Assembly (NCBI GenBank): GCA_019925795.1
Contig: CM034310.1
Location: forward strand, 23,828,764 to 23,892,763
Length of the DNA stretch: 64,000 nucleotides
Origin: Dendrobium chrysotoxum
Lineage: Eukaryota > Streptophyta > Magnoliopsida > Asparagales > Orchidaceae
Reading direction: 5' to 3'
The notes under the pieces are model-generated. The model had not been told where the DNA came from, made no database searches, and saw only the letters and a program-made list of their open reading frames with translations. Made by a program: the position numbers and the translations under genes. Each line of letters begins with the position of its first letter. Positions within the stretch are counted from its first letter, which is position 1. Of this stretch, positions 46,101 to 57,293 are shown in pieces.

Positions 46101-46323
46101 AAGTCTAATACCAATATTCTGGCATAAAGCCTCGATGATATAGATCAATAGTTACATCATCTGGGCTAAGGTGCACCTGATTTTTATGTTTAGAACATGT
46201 GCAACGAAACTTTCTATCTGAGATGAAGCTGGGTTGTTGAGAAGCTGTCTGAATAAAAATATTCACCCCTCTAATGAACTCATCAGTTAATATCTTTCGT
46301 CCTTGCGCCAATCGATTATACAT
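43150..46323 (-). pseudogene. TNP2-like CACTA transposase
   Basis: N-terminal transposase-associated domain at 46323-46105 (FRCTCSKHKN, YHRGFMPEYWY). The linker (EEHIISNFEDLI) leads to YKDFLRLLHASHNQ-like text at 45950-45900. The zinc-binding CPLCMKYTKSFTLKHGGK-stretch and FDCHRLFLP are at 45040-44930, part of Transposase_21, with MHIKKNIFDNIFNTVMDIK at 44690-44630. The DUF4218-type region (VQYRWMYHFERYLNKLKK, GSICEAYLMYETTQFC) follows at 44140-43960. A DUF4216-type domain (VNGYKFQTKYWCEDRK, DNSEYYGVLQEILQLEY, YLFNCEWFDP) is at 43470-43160. This is the full order of a TNP2 protein, the catalytic transposase. Several stops and shifts interrupt it. Confidence 0.88.
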
Positions 46324-46437
46324 CTAACTTCTTTGAGTTCTGATATCCATAATATATAACCTACATATAATATTAACAACAAGGATATAAGTTATGATTA
46401 CTTATCATACGGTAATACGGTGATATTCCAATAGTTA

Positions 46438-47112
46438 ATGGAGCGTAGGTTGCGACGTGATACTAATGTTTCTCAAAATCAATTTGGATTCATGCCGGGT
46501 AGGTCTACTATAGAAGACATATATTTATTGAGAGGTTTGATGTATAAATATAGAGAGAATAAGGAGGATCTACATTTGATATTTATTGATTTAGAGAAAG
46601 CATATGATAAAGTTTCAAGGGAAGTGCTATGGAGAGTTTTTGAAAAGAAAGGAGTTAATAACACTTATATTCAAATCATTAAAGATATGTATGCATGAGC
46701 TATTACTTGTTTTCAAACACAAGGTGGTTTAACCAAGTATTTTCCTATTTAGGTTGGATTACATCAAGGATCAGCCTTAAGCCCATATCTTTTTCCTTTA
46801 GTCATGGATGTTCTCACTAGACATTTACAAGATGATGTACCTTGGTGTATGCTTTTTGTTGATGACATTCTTCTTATTGATAAGACTAGGTAAAATGGAA
46901 GTTGAAGGTAAACTTGAACTATGTAGGTCAACCTTAGAGTCTAAAGGTTTTTGCTTGAGTAGATCGATCTAAAACTGATTATATGGAGTGTAATTTTAGT
47001 AGTAATAGACTCAGTGAGGGAATTGTGACTTTGGGTGATCAAGTAATTAATAAGAGTACACATTTTAGATATATTGGATCTATTATTCAAAGTGATGGTG
47101 TAATAAATAGGA
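46438..47112 (+). mobile_element. RTE-type LINE reverse transcriptase fragment
   Basis: An 86-residue open stretch reads VSQNQFGFMPGRSTIEDIYL, LIFIDLEKAYDKVSREVLW, and is followed through stops by GLHQGSALSPYLF and MLFVDDILLID, then SRSKTDYMECNFS and HFRYIGSIIQSDG. These are reverse-transcriptase motifs 2a to 7 of RTE-like plant LINEs. The catalytic box is F-V-D-D. Endonuclease and 3' end are missing. It sits upstream of TNP2 inside CACTA 2, on the opposite strand. No target duplication was recognised. Confidence 0.88.
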
Positions 47113-47379
47113 AATAAGCGCGAAAGGGAGAAAGTTACCAACACAGCAAGCGAACTCCCGTTTATGTCATAACTTCCAATGCAGTAGGAAGGGAAGGTCA
47201 TCGAAGGAGTGAAGTTGAACAGCGTCAAATGATAAAGTTACCTGCACAGCAAACGAGCAAGCTTTAATGTAGGAAATATAGGAAGGGAAGCTAGGTCATC
47301 GAGTGAAGTCAAACAGTGCGAAAGTGAGAAAGTTACCTACACAGTAAGCGATCCGATCCGATCGAGTAGGAGAGGAACA

Positions 47380-47660
47380 TCATCGAAGGAGCGAAGTTGA
47401 ATAGGGTCAAAGGAGTGAAGTTGAACAGTGTCAAGGAGCGAAGTTAAACTATGTCGAAGGAGCGAAGTCGAACTGCATCGAAGGAGCGAAGTCGAATAGC
47501 GTCAAAGGAGCGAAGTCGAACAGCATCGTCAAGGAGCAAAGTCAAACTACGTCGAAGGAGTGAAGTCGAACAGGCGAATGAGCGAAGTCGAACTGCATAG
47601 AAGGAGCGAAGTCGAACTGGCGAAGGAGCAAAGTCAAATTGCGTCGAAGGAGAAACCCTA
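47380..47660. repeat. Tandem GAAGGAGCGAAGTCGAAC array
   Basis: About ten irregular units of 22 to 28 bases built on GAAGGAGCGAAGTCGAAC plus TGCATC or AGCGTC. It is the reverse complement of the short array in CACTA 1 (20652-20728). Related, more divergent units occur upstream (47140-47380: AGCGAACTCC, GAAGTTGAACAG). Lies just inside the 5' subterminal region of CACTA 2. Confidence 0.88.
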
Positions 47661-48073
47661 ACCAGAGTGAGCTCCACTGCCAGCGGTGAAATGGAGAAAG
47701 CGGCGAAAGGGAGAAAGTTTCTTACAATAGTGGAATGTCCCGAAGTCAAGGATAGGGGCCCGATAAAATGGAATTACTGGCATTTTTTTGGCAGAATATC
47801 CGCCTGTAATATTTCGTTAGGTTTTAATTAACCTGGCGGTAAATTCGTTGGAATATCCGCCAAAAATTATCGGAAGAATATGCATCAGTAAATTACTAAC
47901 ACTAGCGTAAACCTGGCGGTTTACCCGCCAGTATTTTACCTGTGCTATTTTCGCCGAAAAATTTGCTGTAAAATGACCGGCGGATAATTCTGCCGGTAAT
48001 GCTGTCGTAGTTTCCAGCATATTTGTTTCTGCCAAAAATTTTTCTGGTATTACCTGGTTTTCCTGTAGTGTAC

Positions 48074-49790
48074 AAAATAATCTGAAATTTGTTTAGGTTA
48101 GAAATTACAATGTTTTGACACTCAAAATATATTATGCCAAAGGCAACATACTCTTTCATTCAACTTGTATCCAAATAATCGATAAATCCTGAGATCATTT
48201 GTGGTTAGGAAAGCTACCAAGAAGATACAGTGCATGTAGAAGTTGGGAAACAAAGCCTTTCAATTCATATAGCAAATGCAACAGGAATTAAATAAACTAA
48301 CAAGCTTTTATGAACCACCAAGTTAAATGACAAAGATAGAACCAAAAGTAAAACCAACAATGTTTCATCAGTCAAGCAATTTGAGGACATACATAATCGA
48401 ATCATATCTTTAAATGCACCTCCATTTGGGACCATAAGTAGCACGTTGTGAAAATGAATTGTATGGAAAATATAATAAATAGTTCCAGTACATTCACAAA
48501 CAATAATTTAGAAGGCACCAAATTGCACCTTCGTAGGATTAGTTTAACTTGGGAATGACATGTTTATTTCATTAATTATAACTGAAAGATATATGGCATG
48601 ACAAAGCTTAAAGTCAGTCAGAGCAAGACAACTGGTATCATGGTAGTTGGCTTGCAAACTAAAAGATAAGGGATGATGGCCAAAAACATTAAAGTTTGAC
48701 TTACTAATAGGTCCTCAACACCAACCATATCCCAACCCAAGGTGTTATGAGATTACCTTCATATAATTAAAGTTATATTATCATATGGTATTAAATAGAT
48801 GGAAGTAATTTGCTGGTAAAAGATGACATGCTAATCAAGATAGCATTTGCTGCATTAAATAAAAAATAGAAGTTATTATTGCTACTCTCTATTTCATTTG
48901 ATAGGCTCCGTCCTGCACATAATGAAAATAAATAATATCTTAAATCAATAAACCAATTAAACAAAAATATAAAAGGGTTTTTTGGTATCCTATTTTTGGA
49001 AGGATTTATGAAATTCAGCTTAAATCCTACAAAACAAAATTTTAAGAAATTTAAATCCAAAATGTTTTGGTAAATCATCTTACCCTCAACCTTTTTCATC
49101 TGGGCTTAGGACCAGCATTGACAGTTTTTAAAATTTTTTGTATAATATTACTTTTACATTAAAAAATAATGAATTGTTCTTGTGAAGGAGAAAAATTAAG
49201 AACATTATAAGAATCAGCTTAGAGGAAAGTTGATTTTTTTAACGTATTAAAGAATAAATTGAACAACAGGAAGTATAAATGAGCCATGCTTTAGAAAGTT
49301 TAACATTTTTCCTATAACTAAAAAAATTTGACATGGACATCTCAAACAGAATTTACACAAATTAAAATTTTACAATTCCCAAATTCATAAAAAAAAAAAC
49401 TTCTAAGGAACATGAAAAAAAATAATCATTATATAGTAAGTAATACATTAGCATTTGAAAGAACTTTTAAATTAAATTTAGAAGAAATTTGATTTTCCTA
49501 ACTAAAGAGAGAAGAGATAATCAACATGCAGCTACCATTAAAGAAAACATGTTATTGTAATCATACAATTGCATACAACAATCATAATAGGATTAAGATA
49601 AGTATATTGTTATATATTTGTAATTAAATTTTTATGATTGCATAAAGCATAAGCATATGAAGTGAGAAATTAGTTTAGTAGGAGTTAAAACATGTGGTAA
49701 GTATAAGAAAAAGTTAAATATTAAAAAAAATGCAACATAATGTTCAAATTTAATGAATGTCATCAACTCTTAAAGCTGCTATAACCTGCA
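48074..49790. other. Non-coding region downstream of the Helitron B RPA gene
   Basis: Continuation of 39706-40328 across CACTA 2. From 49075 to 49330 it matches Helitron A (2215-2465). The 102-residue minus-strand frame at 48791-49099 has no recognisable motif. A possible acceptor TTATGTGCAG at about 48915 (minus) precedes a short exon-like piece. Confidence 0.5.
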
Positions 49791-49901
49791 ATAAAGAAAA
49801 ATAAAAAGAGATATAAAGAGAGAGAGACGGAGAAATAAGAAATGCATATCTAGAATATCAAGAGTAAAATATGTATGTCAAACATAAATAATGATGAAAT
49901 T

Positions 49902-50878
49902 TTAAAGTTCTTCTAATTTGATTCTTTTAGGTTCCATCTCAATAACTTCATCAGAATCTTCCTTTATAGATTGAACTGTAATTGAACGAAAGATTTGATT
50001 GCCATATTGTTTATCTTGAACCTTTACTGAGAATATCAGCTCCTTATCACAAATATTTGTGATAATGTTATTATAATCTGCTAGGTTGGATGCCTACATT
50101 AAAAAGGAAATAATATATAAGTGTATGCATATATAAGTTATAATATAAATAGAATGACATAAAAAATAATTCACCTTTATTTTCACTAAATTTGTAACTG
50201 GCATGCCAATAATTTGTTCAACTTCATTATCAAAAATTATAAATATTGCAGTTGAACTATTATCCTCAACACGCAATTTGATAAGATACCTGTATAAATT
50301 ATTTTAAAATATGTTATCAAGTTTAGATTATTTAATTCAAATAGGATAATATTATATAAATATTTTACCTCAAGCTATATTCAACATTTTCTTTTGAGCA
50401 TTTTGAGCATTTTGCAATATCATCAATAATAAAAACTTTTGATTTACATATATTGCATGAATTGTACCATATATTTCCTTCTTCATTTAGTCCTTTTATT
50501 ACTACTCTTGCAGAGTAGTGCTTTACCTGAAAAATATTAAAAATAATTTATTAAAAAAAATTAGAATAATAAATGATCGTACTAATTACCTCTCCCAATG
50601 AATGTTCAGATGTATTGATATTTTCAAGATTTATCAGCAAATATGTATCAAAAGTAGATGATGTAAGTTGATGTATATTTTTGTTGGACCTGTAATTTGA
50701 AATATTTAATAAGTAAAATAAAGGTATTTAAAATAAAAAATAAAAAAAAAACATTAAAAATTTTAAACAAATCCAAGAGTTCTTTTGATGATGACAGATT
50801 TGGATTAATTTCTAAAGTCATTGATTACGTTGTTGAGAGTATGAAACTTGATATTATAAAATATGATTAAAATTAGAA

Positions 50879-50959
<81 letters not shown>

Positions 50960-51890
50960 GTGGATGTACCATTAAAATATTTGCTAATGACGCATTTTGC
51001 TAAAATGATTGTTTTTTCATTCTTTGATTCTTCCAATTGTTTCTCTTCTCTTATTGCCAATGCTTCTCATAAAGTAAAAGTACAGACTTCTGACCTATTA
51101 AATATAAAAAAAAATATTAGATATAATAATTTTTTTAAAAAGTAAAATAATATGCATTACATACCTTAAGTCAAAAACTTGTAAATCTCATTTGAGAATT
51201 TTTTTATCAGTCTGTCATTAGATTATTTGCACTTTAGAAATATTCAAAACTAATAAAATGATATCTGTAATAAATAAAAAAAATTATAATTAATTCTTTA
51301 AAAAAAATTATGTTAAAAATAATAAATATAAATTTAATTACCTGAAGGAGAATTTGGATTTGACTTGATATATTCAATTATTGATAAATTATTTTTTATT
51401 GGTTCTATATTATCAGTGATAGCAACTTGTATTTATGAGATGTTGTTTAAAATAATCTCAAAATTTTTATTGACATTATAAAAATCTTTATTTGAAGCTT
51501 TGATTTTCCCATTTGAAAAAACATAAGTCTTTCCAATCTCTAGCATGTTATGAACTCTATCAATTATTTTATTGAACATGATGGCATATATTTTTGAACC
51601 CTAAAAAACAAATAAAAAATTTTATTTTACATAATTTATTATAAGAAAATGAAAATACATAAAAATTTAGTTTTTCTTCAAAATAATATTAGTAATATTC
51701 ATTGAAATGAAATATTATAAAAATTTAATTGCCTCTTTATCCATTAAAGTAAGCTTCTGAATCTTTCCTTATCCAGATTTGAACACTTTGACAATGTCAA
51801 TTTGAGTTATTACAACAGTAGTACTCCAATAACATTGATGTAGAGATAAACTTCTGATAAGACTTGATGAATCCCTTAAGTTTTACCTGA
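49902..51890 (-). pseudogene. RPA70-like gene of Helitron B
   Basis: Exons on the minus strand, read from the right: about 51888-51733 (TTVVITQIDIVKVFKSG), 51600-51342 (IYAIMFNKIIDRVHNMLEIG, YVFSNGKIKASNKDFYN), 50689-50590, 50526-50369, 50289-50175 and 50093-49902, ending KRIKLEEL-stop. The second exon is the DNA-binding OB fold A of RPA1; 50526-50369 holds the zinc site CNIC...CSKC intact. Stops occur in the first two exons listed, where Q or R codons became TAA, and the first has a GC instead of GT donor. RPA-like proteins coat single-stranded DNA and are thought to help rolling-circle transposition. Better preserved than copy A but not intact. Confidence 0.85.
50893..50956. repeat. (TA)n microsatellite
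   Basis: About 32 uninterrupted AT units in an intron of the RPA-like gene. Confidence 0.95.
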
Positions 51891-52069
51891 TATTAATAGA
51901 ATTACATATTTAATCATTAAATTTTATTAAAAAACCTATAGATAAATATATTATAATATGAAAGTAATAATAATATAATACTTAATTTAAATGTTTCTAC
52001 GTACTATTGATTATTTAAAAGATACGAAAATCTCTTTATACATAATATTTTTTGTGTAAGAACCTTGAA

Positions 52070-54345
52070 CAGAAGAATATTTATCTGGTATAATAAGTAG
52101 CTTTGTTCTGCTCATTGATATACCTCTTGATAATGCGACATATAATTGCCCATGTGAGAAAACATTATGTGGAAGGTAAACCCAACATTAGGAATTGTTT
52201 GACCTTATGCTTTATTGATAATCATTGCAAAGCACAAACGTACTGGAAATTATTTTCTCTAAAATTTAAATGGAAGAGTTTCATGATCACTTGCACATAA
52301 TGGAATCTAGTGTATCATAACTATTTTTCCTGAGAATTATCCCATTGAAATTTGCATAATAATCACATTATTTTTAAATGATTTGTAAATCATTTGTGTT
52401 CCGTTGCACAAACCATTTGAAGGGTCTAAATTTCTTAGTAGCATTATTGGACAATCTATCTTGAGAACAAGATAATGAGGAGGAAGTCCATTTGGTGTCA
52501 ATGAATTTAGAAATTCAACTTGATAAAGATTATAACTATCATCAAGAACACTGTCAAAGCTGAAATAAGTAAACTCATCCCCTGGAAAAATATTAATAAG
52601 CTTTTGATTAAACTTATCAACATACTCATTTTTAGTAGCAAGAATTGATCTTTCCATAATGTATTCCGACGATGAAAAATTTTCACATAGAGAAGGAAAA
52701 ATATTATATATTAATGAATCTTCAGAAGTTTCATTATTTGAATATTCTATCACCATTTCATCTGGAATATGTACCAATCCATCTTCGATTTCTTCTTCAT
52801 CTCCATTTCCAATTCTAAGAATAAAATCACTGAATAAATGTTCTGATCTTGCATGCATATTTTCTTTTAACTTGAAAACTTCTATATCTGGCCATAAGTA
52901 TGACTTAACCATGATGTAGTTAATAGTTTTTGATCTTGATGCATGTCTTATAGCTGGTAATACTTGTCAGAAGTCACCTCCAAATACAATCACTTTACCA
53001 CCAAAATAAATAGAACTATTCATAATATCTTTCATAGTTCTATCTAAATTTTCAATTGCTGTTCGTTTTACCATTGGAGCTTTATCCCAGAGTATAATAC
53101 TTGATTTTCTAAGTAACTGAGTAAGTCCAATTTTTTTGGTAATTGCACATAAAGTTGTTTCTATTGAATTTATAGGTATTTTGAATCTTGAATGTGCTGT
53201 TCGATCTCTAGGCAATATTGAAGCTGTTACTCCTGATGTAGCTATTACGATTGCTATGTGACCAGCATTTCTTAAATTTGAAAGAATAGCATGATACATA
53301 TATGTTTTTCCTGTACCTCTAGGACCATCTATGAAAAACATGCCATTACATTTCTGATTAATACGATTGATAATTTCTTGGAATGTGTTCTTCTGATTTG
53401 AATTGAGTGTATGTATTATATTTATATCTTTAACTAGAGTAATGATATTTTGCTCTTCAGATATTTCTTTGTTATTGAGGTCATCATTTAAATCATGAAA
53501 GATCTCTTGGATATGTTGCAATTTAGGCAAGTCAAAATCATCAATGGACTTTCCCATTCTCTCAAGAAATAAGTTAATATCCAATAATGTTTTTGACACG
53601 CAAGCATTATAAGAAATATCCTTAATGGTTTGATAATCATGAGACAGATCCATGTAGTAATCATTCCATAATTGAAGAACATTAGTTGGCTTGTAGTAGA
53701 TAAGAAGAATAACAAATAATTGTCTGCATGCATTTGACATTTGATAATTTGATGCATCATTTAAACAATCTGATATATAAGTATCTGTTTCTAGTAAATC
53801 ATGCATTTCTGTAGCTTCTTTAAAAGTAGAGCATTGGATTCCATGAACTCATAATAAATCAGAAAATGATGTTGGTCCATATATATGATTTAATAAAATT
53901 CTGAGATAATATCTTTCACCATATGATGGATTTGCTGTATTTACACGACCAATTTGCTCATATTTTTTCCTCCTCTTCCATATTTTTTTTTGTTTTATCC
54001 CATACAAAGTTTTCAAGAATTTCTCTATACAGATACTTCTTTACCTCTGAATCAGTTTTATTGAGATTAAACAACTCAGTCAACATAGTTTTTTTCCTAA
54101 TGTCGGTTCTTAATATATCAAGTAAATTATGATTGTCTTTATAATAAACTGATTGATGGTCTTCTAAATGCAGTTGTAAATTATACACTGATGGATACAT
54201 CTCATTTAAATTAAATTCAAATATTCTCCATAGTGCTTCTAGTGCTGATACCCATCTGCCATCTTGAAATTGTTGAATTTCATCAAAATCTTGTTCTTCA
54301 TTTTTATGTGTAAATGCCACTGAAATTTTATCATGTTCCTTGTAA
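52070..54345 (-). pseudogene. Helitron Rep C-part plus PIF1-like helicase
   Basis: Read on the minus strand. 54345-53958 is the linker region of Helitron Rep/helicase proteins (FQDGRWVSALEALWRIFEF, EMYPSVYNLQLHLEDHQSVYY). The rolling-circle HUH domain that should precede it is absent. 53820-52967 has the helicase N-part with Walker A GPRGTGKT, the TSGVTASIL block and FGGDF. One TGA (52966-52964, expected CGA in GDFRQVLP) separates it from 52963-52337, which is in the same frame: QVLPAIRHASR, ILATKNEYVDKFN, LRNLDPSNGLCNGTQM. Motif VI follows in shifted frames (INKAQGQTIPNVG) to about 52070. Walker B reads ILWDKAPM, with K where E is expected. Helitrons use this enzyme to unwind DNA during rolling-circle transposition. 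Confidence 0.9.
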
Positions 54346-54616
54346 ATATACTTTTACAATGCAGCATAACTCACATCATATATAAACAGAGAATAAGATT
54401 TTTTTCTCATTTGCTCATCTATTGTACTAAAAGATTTTGGCATATTTGAAAAATTAATAAAAATTGATGAAATGATAACTTGAGGCTAATTCAATAAAAA
54501 AGACCAAAAGAAAAAACACCAATTGAGTTAATTCAAGCTATATTAAAAAAGAACTATCAAACTTTTAAAAATGCTTCTTCTTACACAAAGAGTTACAGAA
54601 ATTTTTTTTTTTGTAG

Positions 54617-54716
54617 ATTTTAGGAGAAACTATTGGAGAAGTTAAGACAGTTGCAGACATGGATGAGAGAAAGTCAGAAATGGCTAAACATGATGATGCT
54701 TTCATTTCCCTTCTCG
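54617..54716 (+). pseudogene. LOG-like: LOG (cytokinin-activating hydrolase) exon, copy 1
   Basis: Between an acceptor (TTTTTGTAG) and a donor (CTCG|GTGAG) the exon reads ILGETIGEVKTVADMDERKS then EMAKHDDAFISLLG. LONELY GUY proteins release active cytokinin bases from their nucleotides and contain GE-VGEVK-VADMHQRKAEMA then R-SDAFIALPGGYGT. The exon stops just before the PGGYGT phosphoribohydrolase motif, which is on the next exon in the family. H of ADMH is D here. It lies on the strand opposite to the Helitron genes. A captured exon, unable to act alone. Confidence 0.88.
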
Positions 54717-54930
54717 GTGAGAAAAAATAGAAATTCTTTATATTTTTATTTAAATATTTTAAAATTAGGTATGTAAAACAAGATAATGCTGACATAGAAA
54801 TGCTATAGAGATTACTAAATTACAAACACATATTGAGTTAATTCAAACTATATTAAAAAAGAACTATCACGCTTTTAAAAATGCTTCTTCTTACATAAAG
54901 AGTTACAGAAAAAAATAATTTTTTTTGTAG

Positions 54931-55030
54931 ATTTTAGGAAAAACTATTTGAGAAGTTAAGACAGCTGCAGACATGCATGAGAGAAAGTCAAAAATGGCTA
55001 AACATGCTGATGCTTTCTTTGCCCTTCTCG
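54931..55030 (+). pseudogene. LOG-like: LOG exon, copy 2
   Basis: Same 100-bp exon after ATTTTTTTTGTAG, reading ILGKTI-stop-EVKTAADMHERK then SKMAKHADAFFALLG, with the same GTGAG donor. It keeps the family H of ADMH and A of FFAL, which copy 1 lost, while it has a TGA where copy 1 has GGA. The two copies therefore decayed separately after the duplication. Confidence 0.88.
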
Positions 55031-55680
55031 GTGAGAATAAATGGAAATTCTTTATATTTTTATTTAAATATTTTAAAAACAAGTATGTAAAAGTGTAAAA
55101 TACGATAATGCAAACATAGAAAAGCTACAAAGAATACTAAATTGCAAAACCTAGAAAACTTTCAAGCAGGAATTTAGGTCTTAAAAGGGAAGAAAAAACT
55201 TTAATTTCTTTAGAGAAGGAATCACGGAGAAAGGGGGCTTCGATGAGCAAAACCTAGAAAACCTTCAAGGGGGAATTTAGGTCATAAAAGGGAAGTAAAA
55301 ACTTTAATTTTTTGAGAGAATGAATCACGGAGAAAGGGGACTTCGGTGAGCTACCGAGGCAAGTAAAAAAAACTGGGAATAAGGTTAAGAGAAACTCTCC
55401 TTGGGATGTTTGCTATCCGGTGAGCAAAACATTTGTGTGTATAGACATTTCCTTGCTAGAACATGAAATTTTATACAAAGGGAATGTGCCATTTCGTGTA
55501 AGGATGCATTGATACTAAGAAGAAATAAGGAATGCGCCATTTCACAAGCAGATGAAGACTTGTCGTTAGGGAGAAGAAGGTATAGGAATATTAACGATGG
55601 ATATTAACTAAAGGTTTTTTAACCAACGATCAAGATGATGTATTGGGAGAATCACAAGCGACACTTTAATAGTAGTATAG
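55031..55680 (-). other. 5' non-coding part of Helitron B
   Basis: About 55060-55590 (minus) matches 57294-57780 (+) with many shared blocks (AATGGCACATTCCC, AAATGTCTATACAC-like, CTTTAAGCCCTAAATTCC-like). No gene; a 5' leader of the Helitron family. Short repeats of AAACCTAGAAAACTTTCAAG occur at 55148 and 55251. Confidence 0.7.
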
Positions 55681-55685
55681 ATATA

Positions 55686-57293
55686 TCTATTACTCCCTTA
55701 TTTCATCATAAAAAGGTTTTTTTTCATCATTTCCAGCAAATTAAATTTTTTTTATAACAAGAATACTTTACTATCCTCGCATAACATGATACCAAAACCA
55801 CAATTTTTAGTTATTAATATTGTGTTTGAGTTCCTATTGTATCAGAAATGCACTGTGTATGCACAATAATTTAGAATTTTGAATTGTTCTTCATACTTTA
55901 TAAATCTGAATTGATCATATACAACAAATGTATGAGATTATTATTTTTTTATTATTGCAAGCCAAACTATTTCCTTTCTGATATTTCTTTCCCCTCTTTT
56001 GTTACAGTCGATTGACCTTGCCATAATTCTATAATCTATTTGAACTGTGTAATATGTTTTCATGTATTGATTAATTATTTTAGTTATCTTATGTGTTCTT
56101 TTTTTTTTTTCACTAAGAATATGCTTGATTTATTTTTTCATTTACATTTTGAATTTATCTTAGGTTGACTGATTGGATTATATTCATCATATCTTTCTTC
56201 AAGCAAAATTCATCTTCTTCTAGAAATGAGCAGGGAATCGATGGGTATAGCTTTTATGACTATATTTTTATTTTGTTTATTCCATGAAACTGCTGTTCTT
56301 TGGCTTCATTAGGTACTCAGCAATTATCCTTTCATAAACATTATTAATGTTTATGGAATGCTTAATTTATGATTTTTTTTTTATTTTTCTTTGCCTTAGA
56401 TGGGCTCACCTAAAAGATACAATCATATTTCTTGGGTTGATTTAATTAAAAAACAAGAGATTAAAAAGAAGAGGGAGAAAAATACACAAGAATTTGTCGT
56501 GAATGAGAAATTCGATTCTAATCCAAAGAAGACAAAACTCTTCATAGAGGAGAGAAATCATTGAGTCTTTACAAGCTTCGGTATGAAGAAATATTATGTT
56601 TGCCTTGAGAGGATAAATAAAAGGCTTGTGAATATTTTGGATGGCCTATAATTGCACATAGGTGTTATTAATCCTATGGAACAAAAAGAAATTGTTCAAT
56701 TTATGTAGGATTTGCAAAATAGAGGAAGGAAGAATGAACTTGGAGGTATGTAAAAAATTGTTCATATTTTATTTTACATTCATTTATAAAGTTTTCTATA
56801 TATTCTTATGATATTTGTAACATCATATTTGTGCCATCAAGATCTATATTTCTTTTGTGATAATTATCTAAGCATATGAGATGTTTATATTCTTGCTAAT
56901 TTCCTTAGAATGTTTTTTTTATCTTATCATTTATAGTAGTTGATAAAATTAAAGATTATTTTTTCTACAGCATACATATTGTGAACAAAAAAATTGGATG
57001 TGTGGCAAAGGACAGGTGACAATATAATTCGGATGTTGTTATAATTATGCGTTATAATTTGACCTTATTATTTTTTCTTTTTTCATTTTAAAATAAATAT
57101 AAAACTAACAATGAAGTTAATTACAGGAAAAAAATGGGATCCCTCCAGGTATCCTTCGTAATGGGATTGTTTATAATGATTAATTACATTTCATATTATG
57201 CATATTAATTTTATACCTAATAGGTACATTGTTAATATCCATGAACCTGGTGATTGAATACTGCCTCATATTGATAATCATGATTTTGTACCT
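55686..57293 (+). mobile_element. Helitron C, 5' part, with ALKBH9/10 exons
   Basis: Begins TCTATTACTCCCTTATTTCA, matching the 5' end of Helitron N but apparently lacking its first eight bases, because Helitron B starts 5 bases away on the other strand. It includes the ALKBH9/10 fragment and breaks off at 57293, where sequence of the Helitron B 5' region takes over. Positions 55690-56399 are non-coding. Confidence 0.7.
56400..57293 (+). pseudogene. ALKBH9/10-like: ALKBH9/10-like fragment in Helitron C
   Basis: Exon 1 (56400-56745) starts MGSPKRYNHISWVDLIKKQ and ends with VNILDGL-stop-LHIGVINPMEQ and QNRGRKNELGG, then a GTATGT donor. Exon 2 (56972-57051, after TTTTCTACAG) reads TYCEQKNWMCGKGQVTI-stop, FGCCYNYA. 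Exon 3 (from 57127) reads GIPPGILRNGI and, after a short deletion, YIVNIHEPGD-stop-ILPHIDNHDF with the iron-binding H-x-D. The same exons on the other strand at 26808-35412 are better preserved. At least four stops. It ends at 57293, before the rest of the catalytic barrel. Confidence 0.87.

Larger units (their letters stand above)
40329..48070 (-). mobile_element. CACTA transposon 2, both ends intact
   Basis: Starts CACTACAGAAAAA and ends (reversed) CACTACAGGAAAA, flanked by the 3-bp duplication TAC (40326-40328, 48071-48073). Subterminal regions (40330-40790 and 47765-48065) are packed with TTACCGGCGG/CCGCCGGTAA-type motifs in both directions. Genes on the minus strand: TNP2-like transposase (46323-43150), then a proline-rich second gene with a Transposase_24 region (42685-41055). 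Both carry stops. An RTE LINE fragment (46438-47112) and a tandem array (47385-47660) lie between the 5' end and TNP2. 7.7 kb, the size of a formerly autonomous element. Confidence 0.93.
54525..55140 (+). repeat. Tandem duplication, about 309 bp, containing a LOG exon
   Basis: The text TATATTAAAAAAGAACTATC and the following exon recur with a 309-bp offset (54541 and 54850). Units are about 90 percent identical by eye. Confidence 0.88.
49075..55681 (-). mobile_element. Helitron B, autonomous-type, decayed
   Basis: On the minus strand it begins TCTATACTACTATTAAAGTG at 55681, directly after a host A, a textbook plant Helitron 5' end. It carries a Rep/PIF1-type helicase gene (54345-52070) and an RPA70-like gene (about 51890-49902), the usual pair for plant Helitrons. 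Antisense to these lie two copies of a LOG exon (54617-55030). The left limit given is only the last block shared with Helitron A; I could not find the hairpin and CTRR end, and the gene fragments at 38453-39705 may also belong to it. Confidence 0.8.
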
